From: an uncultured Geobacteraceae bacterium
Lineage (GTDB): Bacteria > Desulfobacterota > Desulfuromonadia > Desulfuromonadales > Geopsychrobacteraceae
Reading direction: 5' to 3'
Length of the DNA: 5,755 nucleotides
NCBI GenBank assembly: GCA_937958075.1
Contig: CALFFB010000295.1
Span: 1-5,755, forward strand
Position numbers and translations under genes: made by a program. Shown piece by piece: positions 1 through 5,755 of this stretch. The notes under the pieces were generated by a model that searched no databases, had not been told where the DNA came from, and saw only the letters and a program-made list of their open reading frames with translations. The first letter of the stretch is position 1. The number at the start of each line of letters is the position of its first letter.

Positions 1-736
1 TGATCAGGTCGATGGGCATGGGGAAAAGGATGGTCGAATTCTTCTCCGCGGCGATTTCCGTCATGGTTTGCAGAAAACGCAGCTGCAGGGCCCCCGGTTG
101 CATGTTGATCTGTTCGGCGGCGTCGGCCAGGGTTTTTGAGGCTTCGAATTCGCCGGTGGCGTGAATGACCTTGGAGCGTCGCTCGCGCTCGGCCTCGGCC
201 TGGCGGGCCATGGCCCGCTGCATGCTGGCCGGCAGATCGACGTGCTTGATCTCGACGTTGGAAATCTTCACCCCCCAGGGATCGGTCTGGCGATCGAGGA
301 TCTCCTGCAGATCGTGATTGATCTTGTCGCGTTCGGCCAGGAGCTCGTCCAGTTCCACCTGGCCGAGAACGCTGCGCAGGGAGGTCTGCGCCAGCTGACT
401 GGTGGCGTAAAGGTAGTTGTCGACCTCGATCAGGGCCTTGTCCGGGGCGATGACGCGGAAGTACAGAACCGCATTGACCTTGACCGAAACATTGTCCCGG
501 GTGATGACATCCTGTTCCGGAACATCCATGGCGACGGTGCGCATGTTGACCTTGTGCAACTGATCGACGATGGGGATGATAAAACGGAGTCCCGGGCCCT
601 TGACGTTGGCGAAACGGCCGAGGCGAAACACCACGCCGCGCTCGTACTCGAGGAGGATGCGCACGGAAGCGCTGATAATAACGCCGAGGACAACGAGGAT
701 AATGATGCCGAAAAATGCCGAGTTCAATTCAAACAT
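1..736 (-). CDS. Slipin / stomatin-like SPFH-domain membrane protein, partial (3' end off the left edge)
   Basis: The minus-strand frame opens at ATG 736-734 and stays open for 245 codons to the window edge. Slipins usually have about 250-260 residues, so only a short tail should be missing. The start is supported by an AAGGAG (751-746) 9 bases upstream. Residues 8-25 form one N-terminal membrane helix. The SPFH (PHB) domain follows, with the family hallmarks EYERGVVFRLGRF (30-42), GPGLRFIIP (47-55), DVPEQDVITRDNVSV (71-85) and DPWGVKISNVEIKHVDLP (152-169). A charged, Ala/Glu/Arg-rich coiled-coil stretch (about 172-210) and a conserved hydrophobic end, STILFPMPIDLI (234-245), complete it. Slipins oligomerise at membranes as scaffolds. 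The gene sits 17 bases downstream of nfeD, the classic nfeD-slipin pairing, so the two are probably co-transcribed and act together. Family assignment is very secure; the physiological role is inferred. It could also be named QmcA/YbbK-like. Confidence 0.95.
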   Translation of the reverse strand, partial: MFELNSAFFGIIILVVLGVIISASVRILLEYERGVVFRLGRFANVKGPGLRFIIPIVDQLHKVNMRTVAMDVPEQDVITRDNVSVKVNAVLYFRVIAPDKALIEVDNYLYATSQLAQTSLRSVLGQVELDELLAERDKINHDLQEILDRQTDPWGVKISNVEIKHVDLPASMQRAMARQAEAERERRSKVIHATGEFEASKTLADAAEQINMQPGALQLRFLQTMTEIAAEKNSTILFPMPIDLI

Positions 737-753
737 AACTGCCAGCTCCTTGC

Positions 754-2094
754 TCAGGACAGGTGGGGCGGCCGAGGATCAGTCGCCGTTGCTTTGACTT
801 TCAGTTTCAGGCCGTCAACGACGGCAACAACTTCTACGATCGCGCCTTTGGGGATATCTTCATCGGCACAGGCGCTCCAGCTCTCGCCGTGAATAAACAC
901 CCGGCCGCCGGCGCCGACGGGCTCCAGGGCCTCCCCCTGTTGTCCGATAATTCCGTCCTGGCCGAAGTGGGAGCGGCGTTTCTGGGTGCGGACCACCAGG
1001 GTTGCGGCAAGGGTGGTAAAGGCGGCGCAGGACAGAACTGTTGCGGCGATGATGGCGCGGGAGATCTGCAGATAGGGTTCGCTGCTGTCGATGAGCATCA
1101 GGGAGCCGAAAGCCATGGCGATGACGCCACCGACGGCCAGCATCCCGTAGGAAGGGACGTTGGCTTCGAGAATAAAGAGGATAAAGGCGACAACAATCAA
1201 CAGCACGCCGATATAGTTGACCGGCAGTGCGGAAAAGGCAAACAGCGCCAGCAGGATGGCGATGGCACCGACGGCGCCGGGAAAAATCGAGCCGGGCTGG
1301 GAGATCTCGAAAAAAATTCCGAGAATACCGAGCATCATCAGCAGATAGGCGAAGCTGGGGTTGCTCAGGGCGTTGAGGATCTGCTGCCGCCAGTTCATGC
1401 GGGCGCTGACAAGTACGGCCTCATCGCTGCTGAAGGTCAGGGGCTGGCCGTCGCGGATATACTTGTAGCCGTTGAGTTGGCGCAGCAGTTCCTGGAGATT
1501 GTCGGCAACCAGATCGATGACGGAAAGCTCCAGGGCCTCCCGGGCGGAGATGGAGACGCCGTCACGCACCGCCTCTTCCGCCCACTCCTGATTCCGTCCC
1601 CGGGTCTGGGCCAGGCTGCGGGCGTAGGCAGCGGCGTCGTTGGCGACTTTTTGCATCATGGTTTCGTCGGTCTGGCCGCTGCCGCCGATGCTCACCGGAG
1701 TCGCCGCGCCGATATTGGTCCCCGGCGCCATGGCGGCAAAATCGGCGGCCAGGGTAATCAGGGCGCCGGCGGAGGCGGCGCGGGCACCCTGGGGGGCGAC
1801 AAAAACAATAATCGGAATACGTGAATTCAGTTGGGCCTGAATGATCTCGCGCATGGCGGTGTCGAGGCCGCCGGGGGTGTCCATCTGCAGCAGGACGGCC
1901 CGGTTGCCGGCAGCATTGGCCTGTTCGATCTCGGTGGTGATAAAGCCGGCGATGACCGGATTGATGGGCGATGAGAACGCAATCAGGACGATGCTCTGGT
2001 CAGCGGGAGGGTTGCCGGCACTGGTGGCGCCCACCCACGCTGCCGGCAGCAGGAAGATCAGCAGGACGACTGTTCTGATGGAGGTTATGTTCAT
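754..2094 (-). CDS. nfeD: NfeD-family membrane serine protease (long form: ClpP-like protease + membrane region + OB domain)
   Basis: A 446-residue protein from ATG 2094-2092 to TGA 756-754, the length expected for full-length NfeD. Residues 1-24 look like a signal peptide or anchor. Residues 35-200 are a ClpP-class protease domain with DTPGG (72-76), GARAASAG (103-110) and MAPGTNIGAA (122-131). Ser108 and Lys149 sit where the Ser97/Lys138 dyad of archaeal PH1510 lies, with the same 41-residue spacing, so the enzyme looks active. About five hydrophobic segments follow (248-264, 272-290, 294-310, 315-335, 345-369), then a soluble OB-like NfeD domain (about 376-446) with GIIGQQGEAL and KGAIVEVVAVVDGLKLKV. 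An in-frame ATG at 2178 would add 28 polar and basic residues ahead of the signal sequence, and the candidate nfeD -10 box lies inside that stretch, so I prefer 2094. In archaea the homologue cleaves the C-terminal hydrophobic part of its partner stomatin, and the slipin gene follows here. Family very sure; the start is less sure because of its odd ribosome-binding site. Confidence 0.94.
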   Translation of the reverse strand: MNITSIRTVVLLIFLLPAAWVGATSAGNPPADQSIVLIAFSSPINPVIAGFITTEIEQANAAGNRAVLLQMDTPGGLDTAMREIIQAQLNSRIPIIVFVAPQGARAASAGALITLAADFAAMAPGTNIGAATPVSIGGSGQTDETMMQKVANDAAAYARSLAQTRGRNQEWAEEAVRDGVSISAREALELSVIDLVADNLQELLRQLNGYKYIRDGQPLTFSSDEAVLVSARMNWRQQILNALSNPSFAYLLMMLGILGIFFEISQPGSIFPGAVGAIAILLALFAFSALPVNYIGVLLIVVAFILFILEANVPSYGMLAVGGVIAMAFGSLMLIDSSEPYLQISRAIIAATVLSCAAFTTLAATLVVRTQKRRSHFGQDGIIGQQGEALEPVGAGGRVFIHGESWSACADEDIPKGAIVEVVAVVDGLKLKVKATATDPRPPHLS

Positions 2095-2095
2095 G

Positions 2096-2100
2096 CTCCT
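2096..2100 (-). promoter_or_regulatory. Unusually placed Shine-Dalgarno of nfeD
   Basis: On the minus strand AGGAG ends only 1 base before the chosen nfeD ATG (2094), too close for normal initiation. A second GGAG lies about 13 bases upstream of the ATG, which is rather far. No GTG, TTG or other ATG nearby in this frame gives better spacing while keeping the signal peptide. Either the distant GGAG is used or initiation here is weak. Confidence 0.4.
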
Positions 2101-2128
2101 GTTGCGGCTCCGTTGGTGATTTCTTTTC

Positions 2129-2156
2129 TTGCAATCCTGATAAATGATAGTAGTAT
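2129..2156 (+). promoter_or_regulatory. Candidate sigma-70 promoter for yqeY-cvpA-mutS2-dnaG
   Basis: TTGCAA (2129-2134) and TAGTAT (2151-2156) are separated by 16 bases. Each matches consensus at 4 of 6 positions. TATAGA at 2154 is an alternative -10 with a 19-base spacer. Transcripts would carry a leader of about 115-120 bases before yqeY. The -10 region covers nearly the same bases as the -10 proposed for nfeD on the other strand. Weak, motif-only call. Confidence 0.25.
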
Positions 2157-2178
2157 AGAGTGTTTGTCGAGTATGCAA
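2152..2178 (-). promoter_or_regulatory. Candidate sigma-70 promoter for nfeD-slipin
   Basis: On the minus strand, TTGCAT (2178-2173) is followed after 15 bases by TATACT (2157-2152), a 5-of-6 match to the -10 consensus. The spacer is shorter than the ideal 17. Transcription would begin roughly 50 bases before the nfeD ATG, excluding the longer upstream start. Motif evidence only. Confidence 0.35.
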
Positions 2179-2271
2179 CGGCAGGGTTTCGCAAGTTCTC
2201 GACCCGACACCGCTGCCATTTCAATTGTACCCCAAGTCTAAACCAGAAAACGCGTTTATTTCAAATAGAGC

Positions 2272-2279
2272 AAGGTGAT
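2272..2279 (+). promoter_or_regulatory. Ribosome-binding site of yqeY
   Basis: AAGGTGAT, complementary to the 3' end of 16S rRNA apart from a three-base gap, ends 3 bases before ATG 2283, with its GG core 7 bases upstream. It fixes the yqeY start at 2283 rather than an in-frame ATG at 2160, whose added residues do not resemble the family. Confidence 0.75.
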
Positions 2280-2282
2280 TTT

Positions 2283-2729
2283 ATGAACCTGAAAGACAAA
2301 CTCAACCAGGACATGAAGGAGGCGATGAAGGCTCGGGAGTCGGATCGTCTCAGTACCATCCGCCAACTGCGCAGCGCGATAAAGAACAGGGAGATCGAGC
2401 TGCAGCAAGAGCTTGATGACGAGGCCGTTATCGCCGTTGTCAGTACGCTGGTCAAGCAGCGCCGTGAATCAGCGCAGATGTACCGCGACAATGATCGTCC
2501 CGAACTGGCGGCCAAGGAGGAGGGGGAACTGGTGGTGCTGCAGCAGTACCTTCCGGAACAGCTGGGTGAAGCCCAGCTGCGGGCATTGATCGCCGACGTC
2601 ATTGCCGCCACCGGAGCCTCCTCGCCGAAGGATATGGGCAAGGTGATGCCGCAGGTCATGGCCAGGACCAAGGGGGCGGCGGACGGGCGCCTGGTCAATC
2701 AGATCGTCAGGGAACTGCTCGCCGGCTGA
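2283..2729 (+). CDS. yqeY: GatB/YqeY-domain protein
   Basis: A 148-residue soluble protein, the usual length of stand-alone YqeY proteins. It starts with MNLKDKLNQDMKEAMKARES, the typical amphipathic first helix, followed by STIRQLRSAIKNREIEL (24-40). Further hallmarks are KQRRESAQMY (58-67), EGELVVLQQYLPEQL (80-94) and DMGKVMPQVM...GAADGRLVNQIVRELL (117-146). The fold is related to the tail domain of GatB, the amidotransferase subunit that helps convert mischarged Glu-tRNA(Gln) and Asp-tRNA(Asn). The stand-alone protein is therefore suspected to touch tRNA or translation, but its true role is not settled. It is the first gene of the plus-strand group and sits 50 bases before cvpA. In many related genomes rpsU precedes it; here the upstream neighbour is the divergent nfeD. 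Family assignment is sure, function is not. Confidence 0.95.
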   Translation: MNLKDKLNQDMKEAMKARESDRLSTIRQLRSAIKNREIELQQELDDEAVIAVVSTLVKQRRESAQMYRDNDRPELAAKEEGELVVLQQYLPEQLGEAQLRALIADVIAATGASSPKDMGKVMPQVMARTKGAADGRLVNQIVRELLAG

Positions 2730-2779
2730 GGGCTGTGCTGCCCCAAAGGGTATGCCCTGACCGCTGTTAATCCGAGGGA
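2730..2779 (+). other. Short yqeY-cvpA spacer without a terminator
   Basis: The 50-base gap contains small hairpin possibilities (GGGC/GCCC and AGGG-TATG-CCCT around 2729-2760), but the stems are only about 4 bp and no T-run follows. I read it as an internal operon spacer, compatible with read-through from yqeY into cvpA. Confidence 0.6.
2774..2778 (+). promoter_or_regulatory. Shine-Dalgarno that questions the cvpA start
   Basis: GAGGG ends 1 base before ATG 2780, too near for that codon. It lies 7 bases before the in-frame TTG at 2786, which is good spacing. The TTG start would give an N-terminus MGLVDIL, also close to the short leader before the Asp in typical CvpA proteins. The site therefore favours TTG 2786. 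Confidence 0.5.
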
Positions 2780-3277
2780 ATGAGTTTGGGACTGGTCGAC
2801 ATCCTGATTCTGGTGATTCTGTGCGGATTCCTGATCAAGGGGATCCTGCGCGGACTGCTCCGCGAAGTCTGCTCGTTGCTGGGGCTGGTCCTTGGCGGTG
2901 TCTTTGCCTTTAGCCTGCATCTGCCCCTGGCACAATGGGCGCAGGACAGCTTCGGAGTGCCGGGGCCGGTCGCTGTCTGGGGCGGCTTTCTGGTTATTTT
3001 TCTCGCTGTTGTCATGGTGTTCGCGGTTCTGGGTTTCGTCCTGCATCGTTTTGTTAAAATGGTTTTTCTGGGTGGTGTCAACCGCCTGGCGGGCGCTCTG
3101 TTCGGAGTCCTGCAGGCGGTGGTGCTGCTGGCTGTCGTCATCATGGCCGCAGGGTCGGGACCGGCACCCGCCTTCGCCAAAGAGGCCGTTGCCGCATCGC
3201 ACCTGGCGCCACCCTTTGTTACCCTTGGGCAGACCCTGTTGACGGAAGGACGTGAATTGATCGGACCCCGCCCCTAG
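2780..3277 (+). CDS. cvpA: CvpA-family inner-membrane protein
   Basis: 165 residues from ATG 2780, or 163 if translation begins at TTG 2786, as the Shine-Dalgarno spacing suggests. The length equals that of typical CvpA proteins. Four hydrophobic segments are visible (about 6-20, 27-49, 65-88, 105-124). The family signatures are the short D-I-L-I-L first helix, KGILRGLLREV (20-30) and NRLAGALFGVLQAVVL (101-116). The C-terminal 40 residues are a Pro/Ala-rich polar tail. CvpA was named for colicin V production in E. coli, where it lies before purF, and has since been linked to envelope and bile-salt tolerance; its molecular activity is unknown. Here it lies between yqeY and mutS2, a recurrent arrangement in delta-type proteobacteria, so context says little about function beyond co-expression. 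It ends 5 bases before mutS2. Family sure; start uncertain by two codons. Confidence 0.92.
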   Translation: MSLGLVDILILVILCGFLIKGILRGLLREVCSLLGLVLGGVFAFSLHLPLAQWAQDSFGVPGPVAVWGGFLVIFLAVVMVFAVLGFVLHRFVKMVFLGGVNRLAGALFGVLQAVVLLAVVIMAAGSGPAPAFAKEAVAASHLAPPFVTLGQTLLTEGRELIGPRP

Positions 3278-3282
3278 CTCTC

Positions 3283-5646
3283 ATGAACGACGCTGTTTTA
3301 CAGGAACATCTCGGATTCGGCCAGGTTCGTGCCTGGCTGAAAGGGCAGACTCAGTCGGAGCCGGGAGGCTTGCTGGCGGAGCAGCTTCAGCCCCTTGCCG
3401 AGTTGTCGGCGGTGGAGGCCGCTCTTACGGAGGTCGACGAAGCCCTGGATCTGCTGCGGGACAACCAGTCGCCGGGTCTCGGTGGCTGCCACGATATCCG
3501 GGCGGTGGTTGCCGCCTGTCAGGCTCTGGGCAGTCTGGCGCCGGCGCCGGAATTGCGGCTGGTGCTGCAATCGGTTCAGGTCATGGAAAAATGCCGACTC
3601 TGGTTCACGGGGCGCCAGGGGCAGGGGGCTCTGGGCGGCCTGGCCGCCGGCATTGTAGCGCTGCCGGAATTGCGGCAGCGGCTGCAGCAGGCCATCGGGG
3701 AGCGGGGAGAGATCCTCGACAGTGCTTCCCCCCGGCTCGGTCAGTTGCGCTACCAGGGGCGTCAGTTGCGGGCGCAGGTGAAGCAGCGTCTGGAACGGCT
3801 CCTTGGTGATGACCGGCTGGCCGGTTGCTTTCAGGAGCGGCTGGTCACGGTGCGCAACGACCGTTACGTGGTGCCGGTAAAGAGTGACAGCCGTGGCCGG
3901 GTCAAGGGGTTTGTTCATGACGAGTCGGCCAGCGGCCAGACTCTGTATGTCGAACCGACCCTGGTGCTGGACGACAATAACCGTCTGCAGCAGCTCGGCC
4001 GTGAGGAGCAGCGTGAAGAGCGCCGTATCCTGCTGGAGCTGGCGGATCTGGTGCGCCGCGATCAGGGGCCGCTGCTGCGCAATCAGCGCCTGCTCGGTCG
4101 TATCGATCTGCGTTTTGCCGCCGCCCGGCTGTCCCTGGCCTATCGCGGTTGTCGACCGGCCTTTGCCGAAAAACCCATGGTTGAGTTGCGGGGGGTTCGG
4201 CATCCGCTGCTGATGTTCGATCATGGGGGTTTTGATCCGGCAGCGGCGATTCCCGTTGACCTGCTGCTGGGCGAAGAAGACAGGGCCCTGGTGATCAGCG
4301 GCTCCAACACCGGCGGCAAGTCAGTGGCTCTGAAGACCCTGGGGCTGGCGCTGCTGATGATGCGCAGCGGATTGCATCTGCCCTGCCATCCGGACAGCCG
4401 CATCTATCCTTTCGGGCGGCTGTTTGTTGATATTGGCGATGACCAGAGCATTACGGATCACCTGTCGACTTTTTCCGGACATCTGCTGCGCCTGCGCAGA
4501 ATACTGGCTGAAGCCGACGATGACAGCCTGGTGCTGCTGGATGAAGCGGGCAGCGGAACCGATCCGGCGGAGGGCGCGGCGCTGATGCAGGCCATTGTCG
4601 AGTCCTTGTGCGTGCGGGGAACAAAGGTTGTGCTGACCACCCATCTCGGTCAGCTCAAGCAGTTTGCCCAGGTCACTCCCGGGGTTGTCAATGCCGCCGT
4701 CGCCTTCGACCCGGAGACCCTTGAGCCGACCTATGAACTGCTCTACGGCATTCCCGGTGTGAGCAGCGCCCTGGCGACGGCGCGGCGCCTGGGACTGCCG
4801 GAGGCGGTGGTGCAGCGGGCCATCGCCACCCTGGGCAGCCGGCATGATCAGAATCAGCTGCTGGTGGATCTGACCCGTCAGCAGGGGGAGTTGCGGGTGC
4901 AGCTGGAACAGGCGCGCCACCTGCGGGCCGAAGCCCAGGCGGTGCAGCAGTTGCGTAAGAACCAGCTGCAGCAGCTCAAGCAGCGCCGGAAAGAGATCCT
5001 GGAGAAGGCGCAATATCAGGCACAACAGCTCATTGCTGAAACCGAACAGCACCTGCGGCAGTTACGGAAACGCAAAAAAACACAGGACCATCCGCGGCAG
5101 ACCGTCCGCGATCAACAGCAGCTTGCCGCCGCCCGCGACAAACTGCAGCCCTTTGCGCCGAAGCGCCGGCGGCTGGATGCGGCACCGCAGGATCTGAAGA
5201 TCGGTGAGCTGGTGCGGGTGCTGCCCCTCAATGTCGAGGCCCGCGTCGAGCGCCTCGACCAGAGACAGGCCGAGCTGTTGATTGGCGGCAAGCGCATGCG
5301 GCAGCCGTTAACGGCCCTGCAGCAATTTTCGCCGCGCCGGTTTGCCGGTTCGGCACCAGAGGTTGCCACCGTGACCCGGAAAAGCGGCGAGCGCACCTTG
5401 AGTCACCGGCTGAACCTCGTCGGTCAGCGGACGGACGAGGCTCTTTCACGGCTCGAGCGGTTTCTTGATGACGCTCTGTTGCATCAGCTGGCCCAGGTGG
5501 AGATCATCCATGGCGCCGGCGAGGGTATCCTGCGGCGGGCGGTGCGCGACTATCTGGCTGGTCAGCGCAGTGTGAGCGCCTTTTATGCCGCCGCCATCGA
5601 GCAGGGGGGAGACAATGTCACCATTGCCGAGTTGGGCGGATCATGA
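3283..5646 (+). CDS. mutS2: MutS2 ATPase with C-terminal Smr domain
   Basis: 787 residues, full length for MutS2. Unlike MutS it lacks the mismatch-recognition domain. Residues 1-290 are the clamp/core, with RYVVPVK (194-200) and GFVHDESASGQTLYVEP (209-225). The ABC-type ATPase (about 300-515) shows Walker A GSNTGGKS (340-347), DIGDDQSI (383-390), the STFSGHL signature (395-401), Walker B SLVLLDE (415-421) with catalytic Glu421, and the TTHL His switch (452-455). A Gln/Arg-rich coiled coil (about 525-620), a basic linker and a small beta domain (about 636-680) lead to the Smr domain (705-787). The Smr keeps IIHGAGEGILRRAV (741-754), but its usual LDLRG reads LNLVG (710-714). MutS2 proteins suppress recombination in Helicobacter and rescue collided ribosomes in Bacillus; which applies here is unknown. 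ATG 3283 fits the family N-terminus but lacks a Shine-Dalgarno; it lies 5 bases after the cvpA stop, suggesting coupled re-initiation. The stop overlaps the dnaG start. Confidence 0.97.
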   Translation: MNDAVLQEHLGFGQVRAWLKGQTQSEPGGLLAEQLQPLAELSAVEAALTEVDEALDLLRDNQSPGLGGCHDIRAVVAACQALGSLAPAPELRLVLQSVQVMEKCRLWFTGRQGQGALGGLAAGIVALPELRQRLQQAIGERGEILDSASPRLGQLRYQGRQLRAQVKQRLERLLGDDRLAGCFQERLVTVRNDRYVVPVKSDSRGRVKGFVHDESASGQTLYVEPTLVLDDNNRLQQLGREEQREERRILLELADLVRRDQGPLLRNQRLLGRIDLRFAAARLSLAYRGCRPAFAEKPMVELRGVRHPLLMFDHGGFDPAAAIPVDLLLGEEDRALVISGSNTGGKSVALKTLGLALLMMRSGLHLPCHPDSRIYPFGRLFVDIGDDQSITDHLSTFSGHLLRLRRILAEADDDSLVLLDEAGSGTDPAEGAALMQAIVESLCVRGTKVVLTTHLGQLKQFAQVTPGVVNAAVAFDPETLEPTYELLYGIPGVSSALATARRLGLPEAVVQRAIATLGSRHDQNQLLVDLTRQQGELRVQLEQARHLRAEAQAVQQLRKNQLQQLKQRRKEILEKAQYQAQQLIAETEQHLRQLRKRKKTQDHPRQTVRDQQQLAAARDKLQPFAPKRRRLDAAPQDLKIGELVRVLPLNVEARVERLDQRQAELLIGGKRMRQPLTALQQFSPRRFAGSAPEVATVTRKSGERTLSHRLNLVGQRTDEALSRLERFLDDALLHQLAQVEIIHGAGEGILRRAVRDYLAGQRSVSAFYAAAIEQGGDNVTIAELGGS

Positions 5647-5755
5647 GCGGACAGATTTCCGACAGCAAGGTTGAGCAGGTACGCGACCGCACCGACATCG
5701 TCAGTCTGATTTCGCAGTATGTGAGTCTGAAGCAGGCCGGGCGCAATCATGTGGG
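5643..5755 (+). CDS. dnaG: DNA primase DnaG, N-terminal fragment (runs off the right edge)
   Basis: Only 37 codons and part of another are present. The start ATG overlaps the mutS2 stop (ATGA, 5643-5646), implying translational coupling; a weak GGCGGA sits just upstream. The visible residues VRDRTDIVSLISQYVSLKQ (13-31), then AGRNHVG, match the conserved opening of bacterial primases, in which the helix before the zinc-binding domain ends in KKAGRN-x-x-G and is followed by C-P-F-H. That first zinc ligand lies just beyond the window. DnaG makes RNA primers at the replication fork with the DnaB helicase. The upstream partners yqeY-cvpA-mutS2 agree with a delta-type dnaG-rpoD operon, so rpoD is the expected next gene. 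The short fragment is nevertheless characteristic. Confidence 0.93.
   Translation, partial: MSGQISDSKVEQVRDRTDIVSLISQYVSLKQAGRNHV

Larger units (their letters stand above)
2095..2282. other. Divergent intergenic region between nfeD-slipin and yqeY operons
   Basis: This is the only sizeable non-coding stretch in the window and it separates the two divergent operons, so both promoters should lie here. It is visibly more AT-rich than the flanking genes, especially 2120-2165 and 2220-2282. It contains candidate overlapping promoters (2129-2178) and a few short inverted repeats in the presumed yqeY leader: GTCGAG/CTCGAC at 2166-2171 and 2198-2203, and GGCA-GGGT/ACCC-TGCC between 2180 and 2217. 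I see no known riboswitch, tRNA or small gene in it. Confidence 0.7.

Noticed and set aside
340..580. Loss of the NfeD catalytic Lys because the conserved YIKSLAQ-like stretch reads YARSLAQ
   Set aside because: The catalytic Lys is not that residue: by spacing from Ser108 it is Lys149 in MMQKVAND, which is present. The nucleotide position of the stretch is within nfeD near 1615-1635, so the range given here does not mark it.
161..892. A 243-residue plus-strand open frame opposite the slipin gene
   Set aside because: It is antisense to the conserved slipin and to the end of nfeD, and shows no family features, only the mirror of the true coding frame.
763..1824. A 353-residue open frame on the plus strand opposite nfeD
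   Set aside because: It lies wholly antisense to a clear NfeD gene. Its Gly/Asp/Gln-rich composition has no recognisable domain and is what the complement of a GC-rich gene tends to give.
2729..2760. Possible terminator hairpin after yqeY
   Set aside because: Stems are about 4 bp and there is no U-tract; the spacing and shared orientation favour an operon.
2699..3202. Minus-strand open frames opposite cvpA (167 and 137 residues)
   Set aside because: Both are polar, low-complexity translations of the complement of a hydrophobic membrane protein; such artefacts are common.
3298..4224. A 308-residue minus-strand open frame inside mutS2
   Set aside because: It is a shadow of mutS2, rich in Gln, Leu, Arg and Pro, with no motif. 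The plus-strand MutS2 frame is unmistakable.
4321..5052. A 243-residue minus-strand open frame inside mutS2
   Set aside because: It overlaps the conserved Walker/ABC region of MutS2 in antisense, so the codon pattern is explained by that gene.

Overview
The window is a GC-rich piece of a bacterial chromosome. It carries six protein genes in two divergent groups around a 188-base intergenic region (2095-2282). On the minus strand lies nfeD (754-2094), followed 17 bases later by a slipin/stomatin-like SPFH gene that runs off the left edge (1-736). On the plus strand lie yqeY (2283-2729), cvpA (2780-3277), mutS2 (3283-5646) and the first 37 codons of dnaG (from 5643). I see no tRNA, rRNA, CRISPR array, insertion sequence or phage gene.

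The order yqeY-cvpA-mutS2-dnaG resembles the primase/sigma-factor neighbourhood of Desulfuromonadales/Geobacter-type bacteria (formerly Deltaproteobacteria), where rpoD usually follows dnaG. Protein style and base composition agree with such an organism. This is inference from gene order and recall, not from a search.

The left pair is a membrane proteostasis module. NfeD is a secreted/membrane ClpP-class serine protease with an intact Ser-Lys dyad, several membrane helices and a C-terminal OB-like domain. Its partner slipin is a membrane-anchored SPFH scaffold whose C-terminal hydrophobic stretch is the expected type of substrate. The right group is a compact housekeeping operon: a tRNA-amidotransferase-related small protein, an inner-membrane CvpA protein, the MutS2 ATPase (recombination control/ribosome rescue) and DNA primase. 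Spacing tightens along it (50 bases, 5 bases, then a 4-base ATGA overlap), and no terminator is visible between the genes, so co-transcription is likely.

Nothing here looks like an undescribed system. The points worth a second look are a MutS2 Smr domain whose usual LDLRG motif reads LNLVG, three start sites with missing or badly spaced Shine-Dalgarno sequences (nfeD, cvpA, mutS2), and possible overlapping divergent promoters between the two operons.
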